DNA of 64,000 bases from Streptomyces griseorubiginosus (GCF_001514195.1 NZ_KQ948743.1:62001-126000); one strand, 5' to 3'. Positions 24,933-33,770 are shown, counted from the stretch's first letter. A program made the numbers and translations. Notes: generated by a model from the sequence alone, not told the origin.

Positions 24933-26663
24933 ATGCTGTCACTCCGCCGCACCGCCCCCGCTGAGACCGAGCCCCTGCCCCTCCCGCTGTGGGTGCGCGG
25001 CGACACCAACGCGTTCTTCGGACTGGCCGTCAACGTCCTGGTCAATGTGCTGACATTGACCGGGTTGTGCCTGGGCGTCGTCAAGATTCCGGCCGACGAC
25101 GTCTTCCACACCATCCTGCCGGCGCTCGGCATCGCCCTGATCGCGGGCAACATCTACTACGCCTACCTCGGCCGCCGACTCGCACGCCGGGAGGGTCGCC
25201 AGGACGTCACCGCGATGCCGTACGGGCCGAGCGTCCCGCACATGTTCATCGTCGTGTTCGTCATCATGCTGCCGATCTACCTCAAGACCAAGGATCCGCT
25301 GCTGGCGTGGAAGGCCGGCATCGCCTGGGCCTTCATCATCGGTGTCATCGTCCTCATCGGGGCCTTCGTGGGCCCGTACATACGCCGGTACGCACCCAGG
25401 GCCGCCCTGCTCGGCACCCTCGCCGGTATCTCCGTCTCCTTCATCTCCATGCGGCCCGCCGGTCAGATGTGGGACCACCTGTGGATCGCCCTGCCGGTCT
25501 TCCTGCTGCTCCTGATCGGCCTCATGACCGATCTGAAGCTGCCCGGCAACATCCCCATCGGACTCGCCGCGCTCCTGGTGGGCACCGCGATCGGCTGGGT
25601 CGGCGGGGCGATGGACGGCTCCGCGGTCTCGGCCGCGGCCGACGACATCACCTTCGCCCTCCCGGGCCTCCACCTCCACACGTTGTTCTCCGGTCTCTCG
25701 GACGTCGCACCGCTGCTCGCCACCGCCATCCCGCTGGGCGTCTACAACTTCACCGAGGGCATGAGCAACGTCGAGAGCGCCGCTGCCGCCGGTGACAACT
25801 ACAACCTGCGTTCGGTACTGCTGGCCGACGGCGCGGGCGCCGTCATCGGCTCGGCGCTCGGCTCACCCTTCCCGCCCGCCGTGTACGTCGGTCACCCCGG
25901 GTGGAAGGCGGCCGGCGGGCGCACCGGCTACTCGCTGGCCACCGGCGCGGTCATCGCCCTGATGTGTTTCCTGGGCATGTTCAGCCTGTTGGGTGCGATC
26001 TTCCCGGTCGCCGCGATCGTGCCCATCCTGCTCTACATCGGCCTGCTCATCGGCGCCCAGGCCTTCCAGCTGTCACCCAAGGCACACGCCGCGGCCGTCG
26101 TCGCCGCACTCGTGCCGAACCTGGCCTCCTGGGCCGTCGGCCAGATCGACAACGCCCTCGCGGCCGCCGGCACCGACGCCTCCAAGGTCGGAGAAGCGGG
26201 TCTGGAGTCGTCAGGTGTCGTCTACCACGGGCTGATGGTCCTCGGCCAGGGTGCGATCCTGGCGGGCCTGATCCTGGGCGCGCTCGTCGCGTTCGTCATC
26301 GACAAACGGTTCGTCCCGGCGGCAGCCGTGGCCCTGGCCGGAGCGGCGCTCTCCTTCATCGGGCTCATCCACGCCCCGAAGATCGACTGGAATGCCAGCG
26401 GCGGCGTCAGCCTCGGCTACCTCTTCGCCGCCGTCCTGTGCGGAGCCTTCGCCCTGACCCGGCCGACGCCCCGCGAGCCGGACGCCGAGGAACTGGAACT
26501 CGAACGGCTGCACGGCGGCGGGCTCTCCGCGGCTGCGGCACCGGAGCCGGAGAACGAGCAGGGACCTGCCCCGGTCCTGGAACCCGCGCCGGCCGGCGTC
26601 GGCGCCCTGCCGGACACGACCACCGAGACCGCCCAGCCGCACAAGTCGGCGGCCACCGACTGA
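24933..26663 (+). CDS. NCS2-type nucleobase/ureide permease
   Basis: Membrane transporter of 576 residues with about 12 predicted helices. The N-terminal region has the family-like FFGLAVNVLVNVLTLTGLCL and GNIYYAYLGRRLA. The central segment IPLGVYNFTEGMSNVESAAA with the following GGRTGYS resembles the substrate-binding region of NCS2/AzgA-like uptake systems. Residues after about 515 form a hydrophilic, Glu/Pro-rich tail with no recognised role. The ATG at 24933 has GAAGGGTG upstream. From its neighbours it probably imports a ureido or purine-derived nitrogen source, such as biuret, triuret, cyanurate or an oxidised purine. Confidence 0.8.
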   Translation: MLSLRRTAPAETEPLPLPLWVRGDTNAFFGLAVNVLVNVLTLTGLCLGVVKIPADDVFHTILPALGIALIAGNIYYAYLGRRLARREGRQDVTAMPYGPSVPHMFIVVFVIMLPIYLKTKDPLLAWKAGIAWAFIIGVIVLIGAFVGPYIRRYAPRAALLGTLAGISVSFISMRPAGQMWDHLWIALPVFLLLLIGLMTDLKLPGNIPIGLAALLVGTAIGWVGGAMDGSAVSAAADDITFALPGLHLHTLFSGLSDVAPLLATAIPLGVYNFTEGMSNVESAAAAGDNYNLRSVLLADGAGAVIGSALGSPFPPAVYVGHPGWKAAGGRTGYSLATGAVIALMCFLGMFSLLGAIFPVAAIVPILLYIGLLIGAQAFQLSPKAHAAAVVAALVPNLASWAVGQIDNALAAAGTDASKVGEAGLESSGVVYHGLMVLGQGAILAGLILGALVAFVIDKRFVPAAAVALAGAALSFIGLIHAPKIDWNASGGVSLGYLFAAVLCGAFALTRPTPREPDAEELELERLHGGGLSAAAAPEPENEQGPAPVLEPAPAGVGALPDTTTETAQPHKSAATD

Positions 26664-26765
26664 CGTGGCTCAGACAACTGACGCCGATGAAGGCCCGATG
26701 AAGGCGCCGCCCGCGCGACCGGGTGACCACCTGGCCGCACGGGCGCGCGAGGACGGATCGGGCTC

Positions 26766-27182
26766 ATGACGAACGGAGAGCGGATGGATGTGGACCTGCC
26801 CCAGACGGTCGCCGAAGTGACGGCTGCCTTCGCCGGCTACGAGGAGGCTCTGGTCACCGACGACCACGAAGGTGTCACCGGGTACTTCTGGACCTCACCC
26901 GACACGGTTCGCTTCGGTATCGCAGACCGGCAGGCCGGGATCGCGGAAATCCGGGACTGGCGACGACAACAACCGCCGCTTCCCCCGGGCAGAAAACTCT
27001 TCGACACCAGAATCAGCACGTTCGGGACCGACCACGCGGTGGTCACCACCCTGTTCGCCTACCCCGGAGACAACGCGATCGGCCGCCAGACGCAGGCGTG
27101 GACACGCTTTCCCGTGGGGTGGCGCATTGTCAGCGCCCATGTGTCGCAGGTGCCGGACGAGACCTCCCCGCCGGGCGTATGA
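26766..27182 (+). CDS. AtzH/HpxZ-like protein (SnoaL-type fold)
   Basis: Small protein of 138 residues in the family containing HpxZ of oxalurate catabolism and AtzH, the 1-carboxybiuret decarboxylase. Recognisable stretches are FAGYEEALVTDDHEGVTGYF, TVRFGIADRQAGIAEIRDWR and GRQTQAWTRFPVGWRIVSAH. AtzH removes CO2 from carboxybiuret to give biuret, which is exactly the substrate of the first gene in this cluster. Two ATG starts (26766 and 26784) are possible; the first has GAGGACGGA upstream. Its presence supports a triuret to carboxybiuret to biuret route, though oxalurate degradation is an alternative. Confidence 0.75.
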   Translation: MTNGERMDVDLPQTVAEVTAAFAGYEEALVTDDHEGVTGYFWTSPDTVRFGIADRQAGIAEIRDWRRQQPPLPPGRKLFDTRISTFGTDHAVVTTLFAYPGDNAIGRQTQAWTRFPVGWRIVSAHVSQVPDETSPPGV

Positions 27183-27199
27183 AGGGGTTTGGCGGCCAT

Positions 27200-27520
27200 G
27201 CCGACGCAACTGGTCGACCAGGCACAGCAGGAGCCTGGCACGATCCGTCCCGAGCGGCCCGTCACCGCGTACCCAACCATCCACGGCCTGCCTTCGACCT
27301 GCTGGCCGACGGGCCGACCTGGCCCGAACTCGCCAACCACGTAAGCGAGTCCTCGGCGCCGCCTGGATCTACGCCCACAACGCGCACGTCGCCTGTCGCG
27401 CGCTCGGCCGTCAACTGCCCACCTACGCAGGCGCGGCACTGATCGGGCACGCGCAACCAGATCTGGCCCAGGCCCGACACCACGCGCCCTACGACGCATC
27501 CGCCGCCGTCCCTCGGACAT
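27200..27520 (+). pseudogene. Degraded coding remnant of unknown family
   Basis: Fragments such as FDLLADGPTWPELANHVSES and, in another frame, LGAAWIYAHNAHVACRALGR followed by QLPTYAGAALIGHAQPDLAQ read like conserved protein. They are split between frames near 27345 and have no start. I do not recognise the family. Confidence 0.4.
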
Positions 27521-27556
27521 GCCCGGTGCCCCGAGGCCAGAAGGGGAGTCCACTGT

Positions 27557-27735
27557 GTGGTGACCACCCGTCAGCCCCTGCGCATCCCCCCGCTCGGCAC
27601 CCACTCCACCGGCAGGACCACACTTCTCAAGCGAATACAGATGGAGCTGCGCTCCCCCGGTGTCGCCGTGGGCGCGCACCGGCCGCTTCAGCAGACGTGC
27701 CCCCGCGACCGGCTTCCCGAAGACGCCGTAACACA
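27557..27735 (+). pseudogene. AAA ATPase N-terminal fragment
   Basis: PPLGTHSTGRTTLLKRIQME carries a P-loop (GTHSTGRTT) like that of AAA-family ATPases with a GTHSTGK loop. The frame then degenerates and stops after about 70 codons inside a terminator. Probably the start of a truncated gene. Confidence 0.5.
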
Positions 27736-27739
27736 GCGC

Positions 27740-27779
27740 GATGCGGTCAGGCACCTCCCGAGGAGGGCCTGACCGCATC
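27740..27779 (-). terminator. Terminator downstream of the ThuA-ricin gene
   Basis: GATGCGGTCAGGC (27740-27752) pairs with GCCTGACCGCATC (27767-27779) over 13 bp, with an internal smaller palindrome. It lies 34 bp past the end of the minus-strand gene. Confidence 0.75.
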
Positions 27780-27812
27780 CAGGGCGACGGCCTGGTGTCA
27801 CCGCGCAGTGGC

Positions 27813-29111
27813 TCAGGACTGCGCGGTGAGCTGGAAGGCCTGTGTGGCCGAGCCGTCGCAGGTTCGCTGGGTGAGTTGGACGCTGTTTGTCGCCGCCGAT
27901 TCAGCACTCAGGCACTTGCCGCTGTGCCGGGCGACGAAGTGATAGCGCCCGCTGGTCTCTCGCACCGGCTGCCACTGCTGGTTCGTGCCGCCGGAGTAGG
28001 CCCACAGCTGCAACGGCGCGTTGTCCGCCGTCGAGCGGTCGGTCACGTCGATCACCTGCGCTGTGTTGCCGCGGGCGGTGATCCGCAGGTACCCGCTGTC
28101 GGTGCTCCGGAACTGGTACTGCTGGGCCGACGTGCCGTTGCAGGCGTACTGCTGTATCGCCGTCCCGTTCGCGGTCGCTGCCGAACGGGCGTCCACGCAC
28201 GTGCCGTTGCCGCCGTTCTGCACGCTGTACCAGGCGGTCTCGGAGATCTGGTCGCCGGTCGGCGGGGTCGTGGAGCCGCCCCCGCCCAGCCACTTGAGCC
28301 CGTCCAGCAGGAACCGGTTCTGGGTCGCGCTCGCGAACGTCGACGAGAGTCGGGTGTTGGTCGTGTAGTTCATCGCGTTGTGGCCGAAGTTGGCGTACAG
28401 CATCTTGTACTTCGTGTTGGTCCACAGGATCGGGTAATAGCCGCTGTACCAGGACTGGTTGGGATCCGTGCCGACCGGGAAGCTGCTGGGGTCGATCGAT
28501 GCCAGGATCCTGATGTCCGGGTTCTGCCGCAGATCTCTGGACCAGCTGTACCACTCACTGACCGACGAGGTGAACGTGGCCGGCAGGTTCACGGTCGCGG
28601 GGCTCGTGCGGTCCTCCACCTTCAGGGTCACCGCCGTCGGCCCCCACGTGTTGGACGCGAAGTTGCCGGAGCCGAGGAAGGTGTTGTGGTACCAGGACCA
28701 GCTCGCCGCGTCCGTCGTGAACGCCGAGACATGGAAGCCCAGGAAGCCGCCCCCGCTCCTCATGTACGCCTCGAAGCCGGAGCGTTGGGCGGACGTCTGC
28801 GGCAGGTCGTCCAGGAACAGGACGACCTGGTAGGCGTTGACCCCGCCATTGGCCAGCAGATCCCAGTTGGTGCTGGACGTGTAGGTGAAGCCGTTGGCGG
28901 CCGCTTGCTGCGGGAACCAGACGTTCGCCTCCTTGTCGAAGTCGATGTGCGCCGCGTCGTACGTGCCGCTGTAGAGGGCGAGCACCTTGAACGGGGCCGC
29001 GGCGCCGCTCGCCTGCGCGACGGGCGGTACGGCCGCGAGGCCGAGGAGCGTGGCCAGCAGGAGCAGGACCCGCAGGAGCACGCGGGTGGAGCCGGATCTG
29101 AAGGTGCTCAT
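27813..29111 (-). CDS. Secreted ThuA-domain protein with ricin-B lectin module
   Basis: Exported protein of 432 residues. The signal peptide (about 1-35, ends AQASG) is followed by a ThuA-like glutamine-amidotransferase-fold domain (about 38-275; VLALYSGTYDAAHIDFDKEA, GFHVSAF, ILWTNTKYKMLYANFGHN). A short Pro/Thr linker leads to a C-terminal ricin-type beta-trefoil (about 290-432) with QxW-like repeats such as AQQYQFR, NQQWQPV and TQAFQLT. ThuA proteins are linked to trehalose and other sugar metabolism; secreted versions fused to lectins probably act on polysaccharide. It follows the chitinase-like gene by 42 bp and is probably its operon partner. Confidence 0.82.
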   Translation of the reverse strand: MSTFRSGSTRVLLRVLLLLATLLGLAAVPPVAQASGAAAPFKVLALYSGTYDAAHIDFDKEANVWFPQQAAANGFTYTSSTNWDLLANGGVNAYQVVLFLDDLPQTSAQRSGFEAYMRSGGGFLGFHVSAFTTDAASWSWYHNTFLGSGNFASNTWGPTAVTLKVEDRTSPATVNLPATFTSSVSEWYSWSRDLRQNPDIRILASIDPSSFPVGTDPNQSWYSGYYPILWTNTKYKMLYANFGHNAMNYTTNTRLSSTFASATQNRFLLDGLKWLGGGGSTTPPTGDQISETAWYSVQNGGNGTCVDARSAATANGTAIQQYACNGTSAQQYQFRSTDSGYLRITARGNTAQVIDVTDRSTADNAPLQLWAYSGGTNQQWQPVRETSGRYHFVARHSGKCLSAESAATNSVQLTQRTCDGSATQAFQLTAQS

Positions 29112-29153
29112 CCTCTGGTCAATCCTTTCCGTGGGGTCCGCGAAGCGCGGACG

Positions 29154-30527
29154 TCAGCCGGTGTACCGGGCGAAGATGCTGGTGAACTGCCAGTTGCTCT
29201 GGCTCACGCCCGAGCAGGTGTCGTCGTTCGGGTAGGCACCCGGGCAGGGCCGGTCACGGTTCGCGGACCAGAACGTGAGCCGCGCCAGGTGGTGGGCCTG
29301 CGCGTAGGTGAGGATGGTCTGGAAGTCGGCGGTGGTGACGGTCTCGTTGTCGTCGGTGATGCCGTTCATCGACGAGATGCCCATGTGGCGGTAGGCCGCG
29401 TCGTCGTTGTAGCCGTACGCGTTCTTCAGCGCGCCCTTCAGGCCCTCGGCCGCCCGCTGGGTGAGGGTGCCCATGTTCTGGCCCGCGCCGCCGAAGTCGA
29501 AGGGCATGATCGTCCAGGCGTCCACGGTCAGTCCGGACGCCGCCGCCCGGTTGATGAGACTGGTGTCGGGGCCGCTCTGACCGGTGCCGATGGTGACGTA
29601 CACCTTGATGCCCGGGTTGTTGGCCTTGACGGTCTTGAGGGCGTCCACGGTCCGTTGCTGCACGGTGCCGTTGCTGTATGCGGCGGCCTCGAGGTCGATG
29701 TCTATCGCCTTGAGCGAGTAGGCGTTGATGACCTTCTGGTACGCCGCCGCCAGCTCGCCGGCGCCGGCGCATGAACTCTCCAGCTTGTTGCCGCTGTAGC
29801 CGCCGAAGGACGGGACGACATCGCCGCCGCCCGCCCGCACGGTGGTGATGGTCTGCTGGTCCACTCCCCCGGTCAGCGCCCGGCCGCCGTCCCACTGCGG
29901 GTTGCAGTAGCCGTTGCTCAGGACGAACGCCAGCGTGAACCACTTCACTCCTGTCGCGTTCATGACAGCCGTAGGACTGGGTGGATTGCCCCAGCCGTTG
30001 TAGAGGTAGGGCGCCACGGCCATCGGCGCGGAGCCCGGCGGAGTCGTGCCGTCCCCGGCCGCGGGGGCGTTCCACTGCTGGTTGGCGGCTCCGGTGCAGG
30101 TCCAGATCTGGGCGCGGGTGCCGTTGGCGGAGGAGTTGCCGGTGGCGTCAAGGCACTTGTCGGCGGCCGGGTTGACGATGTCGCGCGCGGCGCTGACCGT
30201 CCACTTCTGCTGGGCGCCGCCACTGCAGGTCCAGAGCTGGAGCTGGGCACCGTTCGCCGTCGAACCGCCGGTCACGTCAAGGCACTTGCCGAGGGCGCGG
30301 ATCGTGCCGTCGGAACCCACCGTCCACTGCTGGGCGGCGGTGCCGTTGCAGTCGTAGAGCTGTACGGCCGTGCCGTCGGCCGAACTCGCGCCGGCCACGT
30401 CGAGACACTTGCCGGCCAGACCGGTGATCGTGCCGGTGGCGGCCGAGGCGGAGGGAGCCGCGACGGTACCCACGGCGGTGAGGCCGAGCGAGAGGGCGAG
30501 AGCACAGCGCAGGGCGTGGCGTTGCAT
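29154..30527 (-). CDS. Secreted chitinase-like GH18 protein with N-terminal ricin-B lectin
   Basis: Exported enzyme of 457 residues. The signal peptide (about 1-30, ends ASAAT) is followed by a ricin-type beta-trefoil (about 31-165; repeated GKCLDV and QQWTV motifs). A GH18-like barrel (about 175-457) follows. The strand-4 motif reads LKAIDIDLEAA, matching the DxDxE core with the catalytic Glu. FGGYSG and IMPFDFGG fit chitinase strands 3 and 6. The start at 30527 is chosen because it opens the signal peptide and has GAAAGG upstream. A dre-like DasR site and an 8-bp inverted repeat lie 64-145 bp upstream, consistent with chitin-type control. Confidence 0.85.
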   Translation of the reverse strand: MQRHALRCALALSLGLTAVGTVAAPSASAATGTITGLAGKCLDVAGASSADGTAVQLYDCNGTAAQQWTVGSDGTIRALGKCLDVTGGSTANGAQLQLWTCSGGAQQKWTVSAARDIVNPAADKCLDATGNSSANGTRAQIWTCTGAANQQWNAPAAGDGTTPPGSAPMAVAPYLYNGWGNPPSPTAVMNATGVKWFTLAFVLSNGYCNPQWDGGRALTGGVDQQTITTVRAGGGDVVPSFGGYSGNKLESSCAGAGELAAAYQKVINAYSLKAIDIDLEAAAYSNGTVQQRTVDALKTVKANNPGIKVYVTIGTGQSGPDTSLINRAAASGLTVDAWTIMPFDFGGAGQNMGTLTQRAAEGLKGALKNAYGYNDDAAYRHMGISSMNGITDDNETVTTADFQTILTYAQAHHLARLTFWSANRDRPCPGAYPNDDTCSGVSQSNWQFTSIFARYTG

Positions 30528-30590
30528 GGCGAGGGGCCTTTCGTCCTGGGGTGGGGGGTGGACGACCCGCCTAGAGCGGGGCGGTGAGAG

Positions 30591-30608
30591 GTGAACACAG
30601 GTGTTCAC
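30591..30608 (-). promoter_or_regulatory. Inverted repeat GTGAACAC-N2-GTGTTCAC
   Basis: Perfect 8-bp inverted repeat with a 2-nt centre, 64 bp upstream of the GH18 start codon. A second palindrome, CACATATGTG, follows directly. Likely an operator; the regulator is unknown. Confidence 0.5.
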
Positions 30609-30660
30609 ATATGTGTGCGGGAGATTCATGTGTGGGGACTCTGCTGGCTGGTGAACCTAA

Positions 30661-30672
30661 AGGTCTACACCA
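30661..30672 (-). promoter_or_regulatory. DasR-like (dre) element
   Basis: AGGTCTACACCA matches the DasR core TGGTCTAGACCA at 10 of 12 positions and lies 134-145 bp upstream of the chitinase-like gene. DasR, the GlcNAc-responsive GntR repressor, controls chitin genes in Streptomyces. Confidence 0.45.
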
Positions 30673-31115
30673 AAGCCGTCAAGAGGTGCGGCCGGGGAAG
30701 TCCTCGGCGGCACGGCTGAGTTGAGAAGTTGTAGACGAAACGGGAGCACTGTGCGCGCACCCGTCCCGATGTCTGGGCCGGCGCTCGGCTCGCCTGCAGC
30801 GGAGAGAAACCGTGACGACGGCGCGACGGCCCGCCGACGCGAAGAGTCCGGGCCTCGCGCCGCGCAGCAGTGATCTGCCGGAGAGCCGCCCACGCGCGGA
30901 CGCGGGCACGCCGGGGCCGTCGGCGTGCCGGTGAGCGCTCAGCCTCCGGGAGATCGCGGAGCGGATCCGCAAGCTTTTCGGTCGAGCCGGGCCGCAGCGA
31001 TGGCAACGGCGACTCGTCGTGCCGCGGATCCGGCCGCGCTTCGTCAAACCGACCGCCGCCGTGCGGACGGCGGCTCGTCGTGCCGTCCCACAGGCGCTCC
31101 GGCACACTGGATCGC
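30673..31115. other. Intergenic region with no recognised gene
   Basis: About 440 bp between the divergent chitinase-like and DUF3253 genes. No convincing frame. It presumably holds promoters for both sides. Confidence 0.4.
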
Positions 31116-31391
31116 ATGGAGGACAGCGACCGACAGCTCGGTCAACGGCTGGAGAAGGCCATCATGAGCCTGCTGGCACGCCGTGCCGACACCGCGTCGA
31201 TCTGTCCGTCCGACGCGGCGCGCGCGGTCTACGAGGGTGACGACGAGGGGTGGCGGGCCCTGATGGAGCCAGCCCGCCGCGCGGCATGGCGTCTGGTGAA
31301 CGACGGCGAGGTCGAGGTGACGCAGGGCGGTCGGCCCGTCGATGAGACAGAGGCGCGTGGCCCCGTGCGTATCCGGCGCGCACGCCGGTAG
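31116..31391 (+). CDS. DUF3253 domain protein
   Basis: Small cytosolic protein of 91 residues. It contains LGQRLEKAIMSLLARRADTA, SICPSDAARAVYEGDDEGWR and MEPARRAAWRLVNDGEVEVT, the pattern of the DUF3253 family, with a winged-helix-like fold and a basic C-terminus. The function of the family is not known. The ATG at 31116 opens the conserved domain; no good Shine-Dalgarno is seen. Confidence 0.75.
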   Translation: MEDSDRQLGQRLEKAIMSLLARRADTASICPSDAARAVYEGDDEGWRALMEPARRAAWRLVNDGEVEVTQGGRPVDETEARGPVRIRRARR

Positions 31392-31731
31392 CGGCAGCCC
31401 CCGGGGGGCGGGTACGGCTGAAGCCCGGTTCCCGGACCGCTTGCGTCCGCGGCCGTGGACGGTCGAGGAACGCGTCACCTGCCCCGAGGACCGTCCGTCG
31501 GTGTCAGTTCGAGGACCTTGTGCGGTGATGCGAGATCCGGGAAACGGTCGCCGTACCTGTGACATTCGGTACCGAACGGTCTGGGGGGACGGACGAACAA
31601 CGCCCCCGCCACCTTGTTCCGCCTGCCCCGGTGCAGACGCCGCCCCGCTGGCAGGAGCTCATCGCGGCCCGATCCCCTGTGTGGCGGGGCCGCCCGCCAC
31701 GAGACGTTGCACCGACGGTCGACGGACAAGC

Positions 31732-31757
31732 CGTTGTTGGACATTCTTTCAACAACG
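31732..31757. promoter_or_regulatory. Inverted repeat upstream of the LuxR-type gene
   Basis: CGTTGTTG-N10-CAACAACG, a perfect 8-bp inverted repeat ending 48 bp before the GTG start. A plausible binding site for the downstream LuxR-type regulator or another dimeric protein. Confidence 0.5.
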
Positions 31758-31805
31758 ATGTGCCCGGCAACGCCGGGGACAGCTGCATCTGAGGTGGTGA
31801 GCGTT

Positions 31806-33440
31806 GTGAACGACGAGACTCGCGGCGCCTTGGCGGGCCGTACCGTCGGCTCTGCCGGGTCCAGCGCGCCGCAGGCCCGTGTCCTTCCGGCCGCGGCCAC
31901 CGAGGTCACCGAGGTCACCGAGGTCACCGTGTCGTGCGCGTCCGACTCCGCGTCCCGCCGCGCCCTGGCACACGGCCTGCAACAGTTGCGGGACGGCCCC
32001 GTCGCGGATGCCTGTTCGGCGCTCCTGCGTGCCGCCGCAGGACTGCGTGAGACCGACCCCCTCGCAGCTCGCCGCGCCCTGCTGGCAGCGGCGTCGGCGG
32101 CCTGGTCGGCCGGTGACCACGACACCTACCGGCGCGTCTTTGCGGTAGCACCCTGTCCCGTTTGCAGTGCGGTGGACGCGTCGACGCCGTGCGCGAGGGA
32201 GTGTCCCGAGGCCGCGTGGAGGGATCACCGGATCGGGATGAGCGCGGTGGCACAGGGCGACTTACGACGGGCCACCAGGATCCTGGAGCCCTGGTTGCAC
32301 GAGGTCACGCCCCGGGCGGAGACGGAGGAGCTCTGCGACGCCGGAAGCATGGCCCTCCTGCTGGGCCGGCTCCCCCTCGCGCGTCGGCTCCTGAGCCTGG
32401 CCTTGGCGTCCGCGCGCTCGTCGGGAGCGGAGACCGCGGTCGCGGGCATCATCGCGCACCTGGCCTGCGCCGAACTGCGAGCGGGCCTCCACCCCCAGGC
32501 CCGCGCCCACGCCGAGGAAGGTCTGGTGCTCGCGCGCCGACTCGGGCAACTCAACGTGGCCGCCGAACTGTCGGCCCTATGCGCCCTCGTCGTCTCCATC
32601 GCGGGTGACCTGCGCACGGTCCGCGACCAGGTCGCGGAGGTCCTGGCCGTCGCTCAGCCGCACGGGCTGGCCCAGGCCGCGTTTCTCGCCGAGTGGGCTC
32701 AGGCGCGGGCGGAACTCGCTGAGGGCAAGGTCGAGCGGGCGGCCGCCCGGCTGGCCCCGCTGGTCCAACCTGGCGCGCGGCAGGGCCATTTCGGGCTGTG
32801 GTTCCTGGCCGTGCCATGCTTCGTCGAGGCCTGTGTCCTGTCCGACCGGGTTCTCGAGGCGCCGGAGATGGTCGACCTGTTCGCCGTCTGGGCGGATCTC
32901 GGCGCCGACCCGCAGGCGCCGGCGCAGCTGGCGCGGTGCCGGGCCCTCCTCGCGCCCGCCGACCGGAGCGAGGAGCTCTACCGTGCCGCGCTCGCCCACC
33001 ACGAGAAGGCGTCAGGGCCGTACGAGCACGCGCGCACCCATCTGGCCTTCGGCATGTGGCTACGGCGCCGCCGCCGGCCGACCCAGGCACGGGACCAGTT
33101 GCGTGCCGCGCTGATGGGTTTCGAGCACTGTGGCGCGGCACTGTGGGCCAAGCGTGCCGGCGCGGAACTGCGGGCGGCCGGGGAGGCGAGCGGGACTGCC
33201 GAGGCGGGGTTGTTGTCCTCGCTCACGCCGCAGCAGGCGCGTATAGCGCGGGATGTGGCGCGTGGCGCGACGAACAAGGAGATCGCCGCGGAGCTGTCCA
33301 TCAGCATCCGGACAGTCGAGTACCACCTGCGCAACGTGTTCGCCCAGCTGGGCGTCCACTCACGCACCGGTCTCGCCCATCTGCTGGCGAACGTCGACGA
33401 CGACCACGACCGGGGCTGGGGTCTGCCGGAACCGGGCTGA
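31806..33440 (+). CDS. LuxR-family transcriptional regulator, large helical type
   Basis: Regulator of 544 residues. Residues about 40-460 are Ala/Leu/Arg-rich helices that look like TPR-type repeats, as in the C-terminal half of LAL (MalT-like) regulators, but no Walker A motif or N-terminal ATPase is present. A cysteine-rich patch, CPVCSAVDASTPCARECPEA, occurs around residues 117-136. The LuxR helix-turn-helix is at about 473-535 (LTPQQARIARDVARGATNKE, IAAELSISIRTVEYHLRNVF). The N-terminus has a Glu-Val-Thr triplet repeated three times. Start: GTG at 31806 with GAGGTGG eight bases upstream; in-frame GTGs at 31794 and 31797 are alternatives. A palindrome lies just upstream. Confidence 0.85.
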   Translation: MNDETRGALAGRTVGSAGSSAPQARVLPAAATEVTEVTEVTVSCASDSASRRALAHGLQQLRDGPVADACSALLRAAAGLRETDPLAARRALLAAASAAWSAGDHDTYRRVFAVAPCPVCSAVDASTPCARECPEAAWRDHRIGMSAVAQGDLRRATRILEPWLHEVTPRAETEELCDAGSMALLLGRLPLARRLLSLALASARSSGAETAVAGIIAHLACAELRAGLHPQARAHAEEGLVLARRLGQLNVAAELSALCALVVSIAGDLRTVRDQVAEVLAVAQPHGLAQAAFLAEWAQARAELAEGKVERAAARLAPLVQPGARQGHFGLWFLAVPCFVEACVLSDRVLEAPEMVDLFAVWADLGADPQAPAQLARCRALLAPADRSEELYRAALAHHEKASGPYEHARTHLAFGMWLRRRRRPTQARDQLRAALMGFEHCGAALWAKRAGAELRAAGEASGTAEAGLLSSLTPQQARIARDVARGATNKEIAAELSISIRTVEYHLRNVFAQLGVHSRTGLAHLLANVDDDHDRGWGLPEPG

Positions 33441-33630
33441 GGGCCAGAGCCGACCGCGCCTGGCCGAACACCCGACGACCGCGTGCCGGTCGACGGGCGT
33501 CTTCCGCTGTGACCGATGCTCCGTGACCGACCGCTCCCCGAGGTGCGCGGTGGTGCGTGTGCGCGGCGTGGGCATGACTGGTGATTCCACTGATGACTGA
33601 CTTTTGGTCAGCTCCTACGTTGTTCACCGC

Positions 33631-33690
33631 CGGATGACTCGTGTCCCGTCCGGATGACTCGTGTCCCGTCCGGATGACTCGTGTCACGTC
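33631..33690. repeat. Three tandem 20-bp repeats upstream of the cutinase gene
   Basis: Unit CGGATGACTCGTGTCCCGTC occurs twice exactly and a third time with one change (CCC to CAC). The array ends 80 bp before the cutinase start codon. Regular two-turn spacing suggests cooperative protein binding. A 5-bp stem, CTGAC with GTCAG, lies just before it. Confidence 0.7.
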
Positions 33691-33770
33691 CACGGGCCCG
33701 ACACCGCCTCTCCCCCGGCGGCCTCCGTCGGTCCGAAGGCGCCGGAACCCTCATCCCCGAAGGAGCCGTG

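Noticed and set aside
31470..31490. CGNR operator copy at GTCACCTGCCCC
   Set aside because: Only a left arm exists; no GGTGAC-like right arm at the required distance.
31900..31930. Operator-like GAGGTCACC triplicate near the LuxR start
   Set aside because: It is an in-frame coding microrepeat (Glu-Val-Thr three times), not an inverted repeat.
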